DNA of 64,000 nucleotides from Bradyrhizobium sp. CCGE-LA001. Lineage in GTDB: Bacteria > Pseudomonadota > Alphaproteobacteria > Rhizobiales > Xanthobacteraceae. Shown piece by piece: positions 27,106 through 36,242 of the stretch (position 1 is its first letter; each line of letters opens with the position of its first letter). A program made the position numbers and the translations under genes. Where the stretch lies: assembly GCF_000296215.2 (NCBI RefSeq), contig NZ_CP013949.1, positions 7,743,501 to 7,807,500 on the forward strand, in the 5' to 3' direction. Under the pieces are notes generated by a model, which was not told the origin of the DNA, did not search any database, and was given only the letters and a program-made list of their open reading frames with translations.

Positions 27106-27468
27106 TTGAATCTGATCGCCAATATCCTGGTGGCGCTGGTCGCCGCATTGCATGGCTTTTTCCTGATCCTGGAGATGTTTCTCTGGGACAAGCCGCCAGG
27201 CCTGAAGGTGTTTCGCAACACGCCCGAGAAGGCCGAGATCACGAAGGTGCTGGCCGCCAATCAAGGCCTTTATAATGGCTTCCTCGCCGCCGGCCTGATC
27301 TGGGGTCTGGTTCACGGCAATCCCGCCTTCGCATTCCAGATCAAGGTATTCTTCCTGCTTTGCGTGATCGTGGCCGGCGCTTATGGCGCTGCGACCGTCA
27401 GCTCGCGCATCCTGATGGTGCAGGCGCTGCCGGCAGCGATCGCGCTGGCGGCATTGTTCCTGACCTAA
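27106..27468 (+). CDS. DUF1304 small membrane protein
   Basis: A 120-residue protein with four predicted membrane helices. The DUF1304 pattern is clear: ANILVALVAALHGFFLILEMFLW, ANQGLYNGFLAAGLIWG, then FFLLCVIVAGAYGA. The biochemical role of this family is not known. Translation probably begins at TTG 27106, six bases after GGGGGAG; TTG 27091 would overlap that ribosome-binding site. It is divergent from ogt. Confidence 0.85.
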   Translation: MNLIANILVALVAALHGFFLILEMFLWDKPPGLKVFRNTPEKAEITKVLAANQGLYNGFLAAGLIWGLVHGNPAFAFQIKVFFLLCVIVAGAYGAATVSSRILMVQALPAAIALAALFLT

Positions 27469-27610
27469 GACGCTTTGACGCTACGGCGCAGCGTCGCGCT
27501 CCTTGCGCGGAGCTGTGCCTTCCTCCACAATCTTTGGCAGCGATGGCGACCGTTGCAATCAACGGGAAAAGACCATCGGCCAGAAATTCCGTCAGGAGGA
27601 ACATCCCAAG

Positions 27611-28834
27611 ATGAATAATCGCAGAGCCTTCCTAGCTGCCACGGCAGCGCTCGCCGTCACGTTTTCGACTAGCCAAGCCCTCGCCCAGAAGAAATACGAC
27701 ACCGGTGCGACCGACACCGAGATCAAGATCGGCCAGACCGTGCCGTTCTCCGGCGCCTATTCCGTCTATGCAAATATCGGCAAGACCCAGGCCGCCTATG
27801 TCAAGATGATCAACGATCAGGGTGGCATCAACGGCCGCAAGATCAATCTGATCCAGTATGACGACGCCTATTCGCCGCCGAAGACGGTCGAGCAGGTGCG
27901 CAAGCTGGTCGAAGGCGACGAGGTGCTGTTCACCTTCCAGCTGATCGGAACCGCGGCCAACGCGGCCGTGCAGAAATATCTCAACGGCAAGAAGATCCCC
28001 CAGCTGCTCGCCTCCACAGGCGCCGCGCGATTCAACGATCCGCAGAACTACCCGTGGACCATGGCCTACAATCCCAACTACGTGTCCGAGGGACGGATCT
28101 ACGCCAAGTACATTCTGGCCAACCACCCCAATGCCAAGATCGGCGTGCTCTACCAGAACGACGACATGGGCCGCGACTATCTCGCGGGTCTCAAGAGCGG
28201 CCTCGGCGACAAGGCCAACATGATCGTCGGCGAAGTCTCCTACGAAGTCACCGATCCGACTGTGGATTCACAGGTGGTCAAGCTGAAGTCGATGGGCGTC
28301 GACCTGTTCTATGACGCCTCCACACCCAAGTTCGCAGCGCAGGCCATCAAGAAGCTCGCCGACCTCGGCTGGACCCCGGTGCATATCCTCGACATCAATG
28401 CGAGCCCGGTGTCGGCGACACTGAAGCCGGCCGGCCTCGACATCTCTAAGGGCATCATCTCGACCAACTACGGCAAGGACCCCGGCGATCCCCAGTGGAA
28501 GGACGATCCGGGCGTGAAGGCCTTCTTCGCGTTCATGGACAAGTATTTCCCCGAAGGCGACAAGCTCAACACCATCAACACCTATGCCTATTCGGTGGCT
28601 GAGCTGCTGGTGCAGGTGCTGAAGCAGTGCGGCGACGACCTAACGCGCGAGAACGTGATGAAGCAGGCCGCCAACATCAAGGGCTATACGCCGAGCCTGG
28701 CGCTGCCCGGCATCAAGATCAACACCGGGCCGAACGACTATCGCGTCAACAAGCAGATGCAGATGATGAAGTTCAACGGCGAACGCTGGGAGCTGTTCGG
28801 ACCGATCATCGAGGATTCGGGCCCGTCGGGTTAG
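27611..28834 (+). CDS. Branched-chain-amino-acid-type ABC substrate-binding protein, orphan
   Basis: A 407-residue LivK-type periplasmic binding protein (Peripla_BP_6). The signal peptide is about residues 1-25 (RRAFLAATAALAVTF...ALAQ). Family motifs include DTEIKIGQTVPFSGAYSVYA, YVKMINDQGGINGRKI and LLASTGAARFNDPQNYPWT. ATG 27611 has AGGAGGA 10 bases upstream. No permease or ATPase gene adjoins it, so it presumably serves a transporter encoded elsewhere. Substrates of this family range from branched-chain amino acids to aromatic acids and amides. Confidence 0.9.
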   Translation: MNNRRAFLAATAALAVTFSTSQALAQKKYDTGATDTEIKIGQTVPFSGAYSVYANIGKTQAAYVKMINDQGGINGRKINLIQYDDAYSPPKTVEQVRKLVEGDEVLFTFQLIGTAANAAVQKYLNGKKIPQLLASTGAARFNDPQNYPWTMAYNPNYVSEGRIYAKYILANHPNAKIGVLYQNDDMGRDYLAGLKSGLGDKANMIVGEVSYEVTDPTVDSQVVKLKSMGVDLFYDASTPKFAAQAIKKLADLGWTPVHILDINASPVSATLKPAGLDISKGIISTNYGKDPGDPQWKDDPGVKAFFAFMDKYFPEGDKLNTINTYAYSVAELLVQVLKQCGDDLTRENVMKQAANIKGYTPSLALPGIKINTGPNDYRVNKQMQMMKFNGERWELFGPIIEDSGPSG

Positions 28835-28849
28835 GCAGGAACTGATCTC

Positions 28850-28959
28850 GTAGGGTGGGCAAAGACGCGCGAGCGGCGTGCCCACCGTCTCTCCACGATG
28901 GACATCGTGGGCACACGCTGGATGCGCATTCGCGCACCCAGCGCTTTGCCCACCCTACG
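28850..28959. repeat. Palindromic intergenic repeat, family A, copy 2
   Basis: Ends GTAGGGTGGGCAAAG and CTTTGCCCACCCTACG, with an inner GTGCCCACCG / CGTGGGCAC pair and an ATGGACATC-type centre. It sits between the convergent orphan binding-protein and DUF1330 genes. A CCCACCCTACC tail follows at 28967. Confidence 0.85.
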
Positions 28960-28979
28960 AACCTAACCCACCCTACCAA

Positions 28980-29405
28980 CTACTCCGGTATCTCGCCGAA
29001 ATTCTTCCCCACCGGCAACACCGCGTGGCGGATCAGCCGCGAATCTTCCACCGCGGCCTGGCGGTGCTTCACGGCCTCGCGATAGACGGGATCGCGGATC
29101 ATCTCGACGAAGGCGGCAACGCTCGGATATTCTGCGATGAAGCAATGGTCCCAGCGCTCGTCCTGCGGGCCGATCAGCATCAATTCGAACCGGCCCTGCC
29201 AGACGATGCGGCCGCCGAGGCGCTCGAATACCGGGCCGCTCTCGCGGCCATAGGCCGCATAGGCTTCCGCGCCGCTCGCCTTGCGGCCATCGGGGTAGGC
29301 CGCCTCCTTGCGCAGGCGCACCAGATTGAGCATGTGGATCGGACCGGGGCGGTCGTTGTCCCGGAATTGCGCGAAAATCTCCTTGGTCGGATCGATGTGG
29401 CCCAT
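28980..29405 (-). CDS. DUF1330 family protein
   Basis: A 141-residue soluble protein of the DUF1330 ferredoxin-like (dimeric alpha-beta barrel) fold. Recognisable parts are GPIHMLNLVRLRKEA, the Glu/Asp-rich RFELMLIGPQDERWD and the terminal FIAEYPSVAAFVEMIRDPVYREAVKHR. The family is widespread, and its molecular function is not established. ATG 29405 has GAGGGA 8 bases upstream. Upstream is a 166-bp divergent gap to the PBP1A gene. Confidence 0.85.
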   Translation of the reverse strand: MGHIDPTKEIFAQFRDNDRPGPIHMLNLVRLRKEAAYPDGRKASGAEAYAAYGRESGPVFERLGGRIVWQGRFELMLIGPQDERWDHCFIAEYPSVAAFVEMIRDPVYREAVKHRQAAVEDSRLIRHAVLPVGKNFGEIPE

Positions 29406-29571
29406 GAGCGTTCCCTCTTTTTGTGGCGGCGATCCTAGCTTTGCCGCCGCGGATGCGGAACTGCGGCGGCCGAATGCCCCACCTCCTAATCGCGCGTTAA
29501 CGCCGGGGTAACCCGGCCTTAAACAGCGACCGCTAGCGTGCGGCGGGGCGGGCTGACCGGGCGTTTTGCGT

Positions 29572-31782
29572 ATGGCGTGGGGAAAGAAAAAGGGTGGGCG
29601 CAAGGAGCCGCTGTTCGGCTTGCCCGCGGCGCTTTCCGATCTGCGCCTTAACCCGGCGGACCGCATTCCCGGCGGCGAGGACAAGCCCAAGAAAACAACG
29701 AAATCATCCGCCAAGCGCAAGAGCGAGGAGGCCGACGACGAGCCGCCGCGCGAGCGCAAGGCACAGGCCAGCCGCAGCGGTGCGAAACGCCGCGCGAAGA
29801 CGCGCGGCGGGTTCGGCCTCGGGCGCCTGGTCTATTGGGGCGCGGTGCTGAGCCTGTGGGGCGTGATCGCCGTGATCGGCGTCGTGATCTATGTCGGCGC
29901 CCACCTGCCGCCGATCCAGTCGTTGGAAATTCCCAAGCGCCCGCCGACGATCCAGATCGTTGGCATCGACGGCAGCATGCTGGCGCAGCGCGGCGAGATG
30001 GCCGGCGCGAATGTCGCGCTGAAGGACCTGCCGCCCTATCTGCCCAAGGCGTTCATCGCCATCGAGGACCGCCGCTTCTATTCGCATTACGGCATCGATC
30101 CGGTCGGCATCCTGCGCGCCCTCGTCACCAACGTGCTCCATCGCGGCGTGTCGCAGGGCGGCTCGACCCTGACGCAGCAGCTCGCCAAAAACCTGTTCCT
30201 GACCCAGGAGCGCACCATGCAGCGCAAGCTGCAGGAGGTGGAGCTCGCGATCTGGCTGGAGCGCAAGCATTCCAAGAACGAGATTCTGGAGCTCTACCTC
30301 AATCGCGTCTATTTCGGCTCCGGCGCCTATGGCGTCGAAGCCGCGGCGCAGCGTTATTTCGGCAAGTCGGCGAAGAACGTGACGATCGCCGAGGCCGCGA
30401 TGCTGGCCGGCCTCGTCAAGTCGCCCTCGCGCCTTGCGCCGAACCGCAATCCGGAAGGCGCCGAAGCGCGCGCGCAGCTCGTGCTCGCGGCAATGGCGGA
30501 TGCAAAGTTCATCACGGACGAGCAGGCCAAGGCTTCGATCGGCCATCCCTCCTACAACGTGAAACCGGTCGGCGCCGGCACGATCAACTATGTCGCCGAC
30601 TGGATCGGCGAAGTGCTGGACGATCTGGTTGGTCAGATCGACGAAAGCATCAAGGTCGAAACGACGATCGATCCCAAGCTGCAGAGCGTGGCGGAAGCCG
30701 CCATCATCGACGAGCTCGCGGCCAAGAGCGTCAAGTTCAACGTCAGCCAGGGCGCGCTGGTCGCGATGACGCCGGACGGCGCGGTGCGGGCCATGGTCGG
30801 CGGGCGGAACTATTCCGACAGCCAGTACAACCGCGCGGTCACCGCCAGGCGCCAGCCGGGGTCCTCGTTCAAGCCGTTCGTGTATCTCACCGCGCTGGAG
30901 CAGGGCCTGACGCCCGACACGATGCGCCAGGACGCCCCGATCGAGGTCAAGGGCTGGCGGCCCGAGAACTACACCCACGAATATTTCGGGTCGGTGACGC
31001 TGACGCAGGCGCTGGCGATGTCGCTCAACACGGTCGCGATCCGTCTCGGCCTCGAGGTCGGGCCGAAGAACGTGGTGCGCACGGCGCACCGGCTCGGCAT
31101 CTCCTCCAAGCTCGAGCCCAACGCCTCGATTGCGCTGGGCACCTCCGAAGTCTCCGTCGTCGAGCTGGTCGGCGCCTATGCGCCGTTCGCCAATGGCGGC
31201 CTTGCGGTGGCGCCGCATGTGGTGACGCGGATCAGGACGTTGAGCGGCAAGCTGCTCTACATGCGCCAGCCGGAGGAGCGCAACCAGGTCGTCGATCCCC
31301 GCTATGTCGGCATGATGAATGCGATGATGCGGGAGACGCTTGTTTCGGGCACCGCCAAGAAGGCCGACATTCCCGGCTGGCCGGCGGCCGGCAAGACCGG
31401 CACCAGCCAGGATTATCGCGACGCCTGGTTCATCGGCTACACCGCGAGCCTCGTCACAGGCGTCTGGCTCGGCAACGACGACAACTCGCCGACCAAGAAG
31501 GCGACCGGCGGCGGCTTGCCCGTCGAGGTCTGGACGCGCTTCATGAAGACGGCGCATGAGGGCGTGCCGGTGGCGGCGTTGCCGAGCACACCAGGTGGCT
31601 GGGGTCTGTCGAACCTCGCGCAGGCGGCCTCGCAGATCTCGCCGCCGACGGCGATCGCACCGGCGCCGGCCAACAACGGCGGCTATCGCCCGCCGCCGCC
31701 CACGCGCGCCAACGCCCGACCGGAAGCTGCGGCAGGACTCGACGGCTGGCTGATGGACCGGTTGTTCGGCGGAAACCGATAG
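29572..31782 (+). CDS. Penicillin-binding protein 1A family, bifunctional
   Basis: A 736-residue class A PBP that polymerises and cross-links peptidoglycan at the inner membrane. The basic cytoplasmic N terminus (about 85 residues) is followed by one membrane helix (about 86-112). The glycosyltransferase GT51 has AIEDRRFYSHYGIDP and QGGSTLTQQLAKN. The transpeptidase has SSFK (about 430), SLN (about 483) and KTGTS (about 607). A Pro/Ala-rich tail (PPPTRANARPEA) ends the protein. ATG 29572 is preferred over an upstream TTG. The next 298 bp (31783-32080) hold a structured element but no gene. Confidence 0.95.
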   Translation: MAWGKKKGGRKEPLFGLPAALSDLRLNPADRIPGGEDKPKKTTKSSAKRKSEEADDEPPRERKAQASRSGAKRRAKTRGGFGLGRLVYWGAVLSLWGVIAVIGVVIYVGAHLPPIQSLEIPKRPPTIQIVGIDGSMLAQRGEMAGANVALKDLPPYLPKAFIAIEDRRFYSHYGIDPVGILRALVTNVLHRGVSQGGSTLTQQLAKNLFLTQERTMQRKLQEVELAIWLERKHSKNEILELYLNRVYFGSGAYGVEAAAQRYFGKSAKNVTIAEAAMLAGLVKSPSRLAPNRNPEGAEARAQLVLAAMADAKFITDEQAKASIGHPSYNVKPVGAGTINYVADWIGEVLDDLVGQIDESIKVETTIDPKLQSVAEAAIIDELAAKSVKFNVSQGALVAMTPDGAVRAMVGGRNYSDSQYNRAVTARRQPGSSFKPFVYLTALEQGLTPDTMRQDAPIEVKGWRPENYTHEYFGSVTLTQALAMSLNTVAIRLGLEVGPKNVVRTAHRLGISSKLEPNASIALGTSEVSVVELVGAYAPFANGGLAVAPHVVTRIRTLSGKLLYMRQPEERNQVVDPRYVGMMNAMMRETLVSGTAKKADIPGWPAAGKTGTSQDYRDAWFIGYTASLVTGVWLGNDDNSPTKKATGGGLPVEVWTRFMKTAHEGVPVAALPSTPGGWGLSNLAQAASQISPPTAIAPAPANNGGYRPPPPTRANARPEAAAGLDGWLMDRLFGGNR

Positions 31783-31906
31783 CTTCGGGCCAAGGTCTCG
31801 CTGAGAATTTCGGTGAGAATTCTTAGGGCCTCACAACAAGCTGCGAAAACAACCCCATGCACAGTAGCCCGTGCTAGCAAAATCAATGGCTTGCGGAGAC
31901 AGTCCC

Positions 31907-31958
31907 GCAGGACTTGAACCTGCACTGCCAGGTGCTGTCATTCGTCGGCAAGTCCTGC
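31907..31958. other. Structured element: nested inverted repeats, no gene recognised
   Basis: GCAGGACTTG (31907-31916) is the exact reverse complement of CAAGTCCTGC (31949-31958). Inside lies ACCTG/CAGGT (31918-31922/31929-31933). The gap 31783-32080 otherwise shows only a TGAGAATT direct repeat (31802, 31814). The minus strand also reads a tRNA T-arm-like GCAGG-TTCAAGT-CCTGC, but no full tRNA can be folded. It may be a leader or small RNA element for the next gene. Confidence 0.35.
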
Positions 31959-32080
31959 CTATCGCGGCAAGATCGACCTGGACCGGCGACGTCCCGAAAG
32001 CAAAAACATCAGTTCCTTCAAGCGCTCGTCAGCGGCCCGGGATTTGCTCTCATGGGTTGAGCGAGTGCCAGGGAGCTTCC

Positions 32081-32746
32081 ATGATTTCAGGTGTGTCCAA
32101 CGCGGCGTTGCCTCATCTGCGTCCCGCATCGACGTCCGCTTCGCATGCGAGTTCGGGTCTCCAGCCGATGATGCCCGAGCCGCCAGAGTCGGCGGCGCCC
32201 AGCAGCTTTCGGGTCGATGTCTCTCAGGTCAAGCCACTGTTGTCAGCTGCCAAAGCCACATCGGTGGCGGATAATCCGGTTCTGCGCGACCTGATGGCCA
32301 TGAACTGGCTGAGAACCCACGACAGCAGTGCATCGCAATCGGTCGTTTCGGATGATGCGCCTCAGAACACTTACGCTCAGGTGAAAGTCGACGGAAAGGT
32401 GGTCGCCACGGTCTACAATGGCGGCTCTTCGACCATGACCAACGCGGCGTTCGGGAAGATCGGCAAGCTGGAGGATCCGCCCGGCCTGGCTGGACCGGAT
32501 TTGGCGCAGTGGCGCGCCGACAATTATGCGAGACTGCTAGGCGGCACCGTCGAGAAGGCGCCCACCGCCATCACGCAGTCGCAATGGACGCCGCGCGAAA
32601 GCACGTCCACGACCTACAGCCGCGAGCAACTCGACGCGGCCTTCCAGGCCATGCTGGCCGAGGGGCAGAGGGCCAACGCGCAGCAACAGTCGTCGTATCT
32701 GGCGTCACGTGGGCAGGCGGGAGTGAGTGCGGATATCAGCGCGTGA
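32081..32746 (+). CDS. Uncharacterised 221-residue protein, Ser/Ala/Pro-rich N terminus
   Basis: I do not recognise this family. Residues 1-45 are rich in Ser, Ala, Pro and His and look disordered. A predicted alpha-beta part follows, from VDVSQVKPLLSAAKATSVADN to about 130, with NTYAQVKVDGKVVATVYNGG resembling a small beta unit. The C-terminal third (YSREQLDAAFQAMLAEGQRAN) is helical and Gln/Ala-rich. There is no signal peptide or membrane segment. The start ATG 32081 has GGGAG 7 bases upstream. A disordered, Ser-rich N terminus is seen in many type III effectors of rhizobia, but no convincing tts box is present, so this is only a thought. Confidence 0.7.
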   Translation: MISGVSNAALPHLRPASTSASHASSGLQPMMPEPPESAAPSSFRVDVSQVKPLLSAAKATSVADNPVLRDLMAMNWLRTHDSSASQSVVSDDAPQNTYAQVKVDGKVVATVYNGGSSTMTNAAFGKIGKLEDPPGLAGPDLAQWRADNYARLLGGTVEKAPTAITQSQWTPRESTSTTYSREQLDAAFQAMLAEGQRANAQQQSSYLASRGQAGVSADISA

Positions 32747-32780
32747 GCCTTTGAGTCACGAGGACGCGGTCTCATTCGGC

Positions 32781-32882
32781 TGTCATTCCCCGCGAAGGCG
32801 GGGAATCCAGTATTCCAGAGACGTCGAGATTCATAGAAGTGCCGCGGCGTACTGGATCGCCCGCCTTCGCGGGCGATGACAC
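32781..32882. repeat. Palindromic intergenic repeat between convergent genes
   Basis: TGTCATTCCCCGCGAAGGCG and the distal CGCCTTCGCGGGCGATGACA form largely complementary arms; AATCCAGTATTCCAGAG and the later GTACTGGAT form inner pairs. It separates the 221-residue protein from the YgjP-type gene. Confidence 0.8.
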
Positions 32883-32920
32883 TGTCCAAATCGCTATAGC
32901 GAAGCTGGACCTCGGCCCCC

Positions 32921-33676
32921 CTAATCCTCGACCCCGTACCGGTGGAGATCATTGCCGTGTGTGTCGAGCCACTTTTTGGCGCGTTCCATCGAGGGGCAGA
33001 TCTTGCCGCAGACGCGCCAGAATCGCGCCGAATGGTTCATCTCGACGAGATGGGCGACCTCGTGGGCGGCGAGGTAGTCGAGCACGAAGGGCGGCGCGAG
33101 GATCAGGCGCCAGGAGAACGACAGCGAGCCGGCCGAGGTGCAGGAGCCCCAGCGGCTGGACTGGTCGCGGATCGACAGACGCTTGACGCGAACGCCGAGC
33201 TCGGCGGCATAGGCCTCCGCCGAACGCTGCAGGTCGCGGCGCGCTTCGCGTTTGAGGAAGTCGCTGACGCGGCGATCGACATGCTCGAGGCCACCGGCAA
33301 CGCAGAGAATGCGTTCACCGCTGTCGCGGATCTCGGTCCACACCGTGCCGCGGGTGCCTGCGCGATGAACGATGCGATGCGGCGTGCCGCGCAGCGGTAT
33401 CACCGTGCCCGGCTGGAACGGCGCCGCCTTCGGCAAGCGGCCGAGACGCGCGGCGATCCACGCGCCGTGACGCTGCGCAAAGTCTTTTGCTTCGGCGAGC
33501 GTGCCGCGCGGCGGCATGGTGAGGATGGCTTCGCGATCGCTCGGATGAATTCTGAGCGTGTAGCGGCGCGCGCGTCTGTGCCGGCGCAAGCGGATCGCAA
33601 AAAACTGCGATCCATGGGTGATGACAAGGGTCTTCGGTTCGTGGGGCCGACGATAAAGGAGTGCGCGGGTGGCCAT
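32921..33676 (-). CDS. YgjP/DUF45-family metalloprotein (M48-like fold)
   Basis: A 251-residue protein with the zinc motif HEVAH followed by a further His in the same helix region (LAAHEVAHLVEMNHSARFW, about 201-219), as in YgjP. The upstream RDQSSRWGSCTSAGSLSFSW is the family's most conserved stretch. Related proteins look like metallopeptidases, and their substrate is unknown. ATG 33676 is chosen (MATRALLYRR); longer readings add residues without a ribosome-binding site. It lies convergent to the 221-residue gene. Confidence 0.87.
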   Translation of the reverse strand: MATRALLYRRPHEPKTLVITHGSQFFAIRLRRHRRARRYTLRIHPSDREAILTMPPRGTLAEAKDFAQRHGAWIAARLGRLPKAAPFQPGTVIPLRGTPHRIVHRAGTRGTVWTEIRDSGERILCVAGGLEHVDRRVSDFLKREARRDLQRSAEAYAAELGVRVKRLSIRDQSSRWGSCTSAGSLSFSWRLILAPPFVLDYLAAHEVAHLVEMNHSARFWRVCGKICPSMERAKKWLDTHGNDLHRYGVED

Positions 33677-33976
33677 GTCTGTCAGTCCGGGGGGCAGGAG
33701 AGCGCCCGGATTCTGCCATAACCGCCGCCAAGGGAAGCGCTCGGCGCAAAAACAAATCATTTGCCCAATATACAGCGGTCAGGCGTCCGGGAGACCCTAC
33801 AGACTGGGGTTGGAACCGGCTTTTTTCGCCCCCGCTGGATGCATGCGGCACCCCCAAGGGGTGAGCCCTGACTCACTCCTATGAAGCTACCTAAATACCG
33901 CGAATCTGGCGGGAACTTGACCCTCCGGAACCCTCGAAAGCGCCCCGGATTTTCGACGGGAAAGCCGAAAACGCGA
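33677..33976. other. 300-bp gap without a gene
   Basis: Between the YgjP-type and phaZ genes, both on the minus strand, I find no supportable ORF. A short hairpin CACCCC-CAA-GGGGTG lies near 33850-33865. The remainder is unremarkable and probably contains the promoter of the YgjP-type gene. Confidence 0.5.
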
Positions 33977-35305
33977 CTATTCGGCCGCGAGCGCCTGCAA
34001 CGAAGCAGGATTTGCCGCCGAAACCATGAAGTCATGGATGCGCGGCACGATTTCCGACTTGAAACGCGAGCCGTTGAACACGCCGTAATGTCCGACGCCC
34101 TTCTGGACGTAATGAACACGGCGATGATCGGGGATCGAGCTGCACAAAGCGTGCGTTGCTTCGGTCTGACCGAGACCGGAGATGTCGTCGTTCTCGCCTT
34201 CGACCGTCATCAACGCGACGCGCGTGACCTTGGAGGGATCGACGCGTGTTCCGCGATGAGTCATCTCGCCCTTCGGCAGCGAGTGCTTCACGAACACGGT
34301 GTCGACGGTCTGGAGGTAATACTCGGCGGAGAGGTCCATCACCGCGAGATATTCGTCGTAGAACTCACGATGCTTGTCGACGAGATCGCCGTCGCCTTTC
34401 ACCAGATTGGCAAAGAGCTGCTTGTGGGCGTCCATGTGCCGGTCGAGATTCATGCTGATGAACCCGTTGAGCTGCAGGAATCCCGGATAGACGTCGCGCA
34501 TCATGCCCGGATGCGGGAACGGCACCTTGGTGATGACGTGGTTCCGGAACCAGTCGATGCCGCGCTCCTGGGCGAGATTGTTCACCGCAGTCGGATTGCA
34601 GCGGGTGTCGATCGGGCCGCCCATCAGCGTCATCGAGGTCGGCACGAAAGGATCGCGCCGCGCCTCCATGATCGAGACGGCGGCAACGACGGGCACCGAG
34701 GGCTGGCACACCGCCATGACATGGGTGTTGCCGCCGAGAACATGCAGCATCTCGATTACGTAGTCGATGTAATCGTCGAGATCGAAGCGGCCGTCGCTGA
34801 GCGGCACCATGCGGGCGTCGGCCCAATCGGTGATGTAGACCTCATGCGCGGGCAGGAAGGCTTCCACCGTGCCGCGGAGCAACGTCGCGTAATGGCCGGA
34901 CATCGGCGCCACGATCAGCACGCGCGGCTGCGGGCTGCGCAGGGGGCGAGCGAATTTGCGATCGAAATAGAGCAGCCGGCAGAACGGCTTTTCCCAGACC
35001 GAGCGGATCTCGACGGGGACGCGGATGCCGTTGACCTCGGTGTCGTTGAGGCCCCATTCCGGCTTGCCGTAGCGGCGCGTGGTGCGCTCGAACAATTCGC
35101 AGGCCGCGGCGACCGACTTGCCGACCTCGGTGCGCGCCCATGGATTGAGGGGATTTTGAAACAGGAGCCTGGTCGCATCCGTGACCGCACGTGCCGGATT
35201 GAGAGAGGCGTGGGCCATCTCGTACATCCAGTACATCGGCGTCGTCAGAACCGGACTGCCTTCTGCAGCCAGGGGCGGCGCGCCGCCAAACTCACCAATA
35301 GGCAT
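33977..35305 (-). CDS. phaZ: Intracellular poly(3-hydroxybutyrate) depolymerase
   Basis: A 442-residue intracellular PHB depolymerase that mobilises storage granules. The family uses a cysteine nucleophile in place of serine; here it is C200 in VMAVCQPSVP. Other landmarks are MYWMYEMAHASLNPARA (typical N-terminal core), VLIVAPMSGHYATLLRGTVE, the acid region MTVEGENDDISG and the terminal His in GVGHYGVFNGSRF. ATG 35305 has AGAGGA 8-9 bases upstream. The upstream region reads TTGACG-N17-CAGTAT on the minus strand, a weak sigma-70 promoter candidate. No signal peptide is seen, as expected. Confidence 0.94.
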   Translation of the reverse strand: MPIGEFGGAPPLAAEGSPVLTTPMYWMYEMAHASLNPARAVTDATRLLFQNPLNPWARTEVGKSVAAACELFERTTRRYGKPEWGLNDTEVNGIRVPVEIRSVWEKPFCRLLYFDRKFARPLRSPQPRVLIVAPMSGHYATLLRGTVEAFLPAHEVYITDWADARMVPLSDGRFDLDDYIDYVIEMLHVLGGNTHVMAVCQPSVPVVAAVSIMEARRDPFVPTSMTLMGGPIDTRCNPTAVNNLAQERGIDWFRNHVITKVPFPHPGMMRDVYPGFLQLNGFISMNLDRHMDAHKQLFANLVKGDGDLVDKHREFYDEYLAVMDLSAEYYLQTVDTVFVKHSLPKGEMTHRGTRVDPSKVTRVALMTVEGENDDISGLGQTEATHALCSSIPDHRRVHYVQKGVGHYGVFNGSRFKSEIVPRIHDFMVSAANPASLQALAAE

Positions 35306-35426
35306 CGTTATATTCCTCTTCGCATCGCAACATACTGCCGAATGCGTAATATTGCGTCAATGCATGGTTCCGTACATCTACGTAAGCAGAACGGCAAAAA
35401 CCGCCTGAATCCACGGGAAAGTGACG

Positions 35427-36242
35427 TTATTCCCCGCCCGAGAGCAGCGAGCCGTGGCGCTTGGCGCTGCGTAAAAGGGCAAGGAATGCTGCAAAAGATG
35501 CAGCCAGGAGGACCGCGTTGATCACCAACGCCTCCAGCATCAGATCGGTCCTGAAGGTCTGCTCGATCAGCAGCGCGCGCATGCCCTCGAACGCATAGGT
35601 CGGCGGCAACGCCCACGCGACGTATTGCAGCCAGACCGGCAACACGCTGACGGGATAGTAGACACAGGCGAGCGGCAGGATCGCGAACATCAACGTCCAG
35701 ACGATGCTCTCGGCACCTAAGCCGTTTCGCAGCACGAGGCCCGACACGAAGATACCGACGGACCAGCTGGTGAAGATCAGATTGCAGAAGAACGCGATCA
35801 GCGGCAGGCCGAGGGCGTAGACATTGAAGTGGAACATGAACAGTGCGAGCAGGGTCATCGGAATGATCCCGATCGCAAGCCGGATCAGGCTCATGACCAT
35901 CAGCGACAGCAGAAACTCGATCGGCTTGAGCGGGCTCATCATGAGATTGCCGATGTTGCGCGCCCACATCTCCTCCAGGAACGAGATCGAGAAGCCGAGC
36001 TGCCCACGGAACAGGATGTCCCAGAGGATAACGGCGCCGATCAGCGTGCCGCCGGCGCGCGCGAAGAAATTGGCGTTCTCGGCGATGTAGAGCTGCAGGA
36101 AGCCCCAGGTGATGACCTGCAGCGCCGGCCAGTACAGCAGCTCGAGCAGCCGCGGCCAGGACGACATCAGCAGGTACCAATAGCGCAAGATCATCGCGCC
36201 GATGCGATGGACGGAGATGCCGCGGTGGAGGGAGGCCGTCAT
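35427..36242 (-). CDS. ABC-2-type exporter permease
   Basis: A 271-residue permease with about six membrane helices. The ABC-2 signature falls in the second half (VLRNGLGAESIVWTLMFAILPLACVYYPVSVLPVWLQ...ALPPTY in outline). Its ATPase gene lies upstream on the same strand, and a family-B repeat occupies the gap between them, ending exactly at this start codon. As a result no Shine-Dalgarno sequence stands before ATG 36242. The substrate is unknown; polysaccharide, drug or ion export is typical of the class. Confidence 0.88.
   Translation of the reverse strand: MTASLHRGISVHRIGAMILRYWYLLMSSWPRLLELLYWPALQVITWGFLQLYIAENANFFARAGGTLIGAVILWDILFRGQLGFSISFLEEMWARNIGNLMMSPLKPIEFLLSLMVMSLIRLAIGIIPMTLLALFMFHFNVYALGLPLIAFFCNLIFTSWSVGIFVSGLVLRNGLGAESIVWTLMFAILPLACVYYPVSVLPVWLQYVAWALPPTYAFEGMRALLIEQTFRTDLMLEALVINAVLLAASFAAFLALLRSAKRHGSLLSGGE

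Noticed and set aside
29704..31557. A 617-codon antisense frame opposite the PBP1A gene, and similar long frames opposite mutS, ispG and the GGDEF-EAL/activator genes
   Set aside because: They are rich in Arg/His/Ala/Gly, show no motif and lie fully within genes with clear catalytic signatures.
31900..31960. A tRNA gene or tRNA-derived attachment site on the minus strand (GCAGG-TTCAAGT-CCTGC T-arm-like hairpin)
   Set aside because: The matching acceptor, D and anticodon arms cannot be found and no integrase is nearby. It is kept only as a structured element.
31935..31965. A tts box (type III secretion promoter) upstream of the 221-residue protein
   Set aside because: GTCA, AAG and CC parts align, but the central GCTT-N-TCG and CT parts do not; about half of the fixed positions mismatch.
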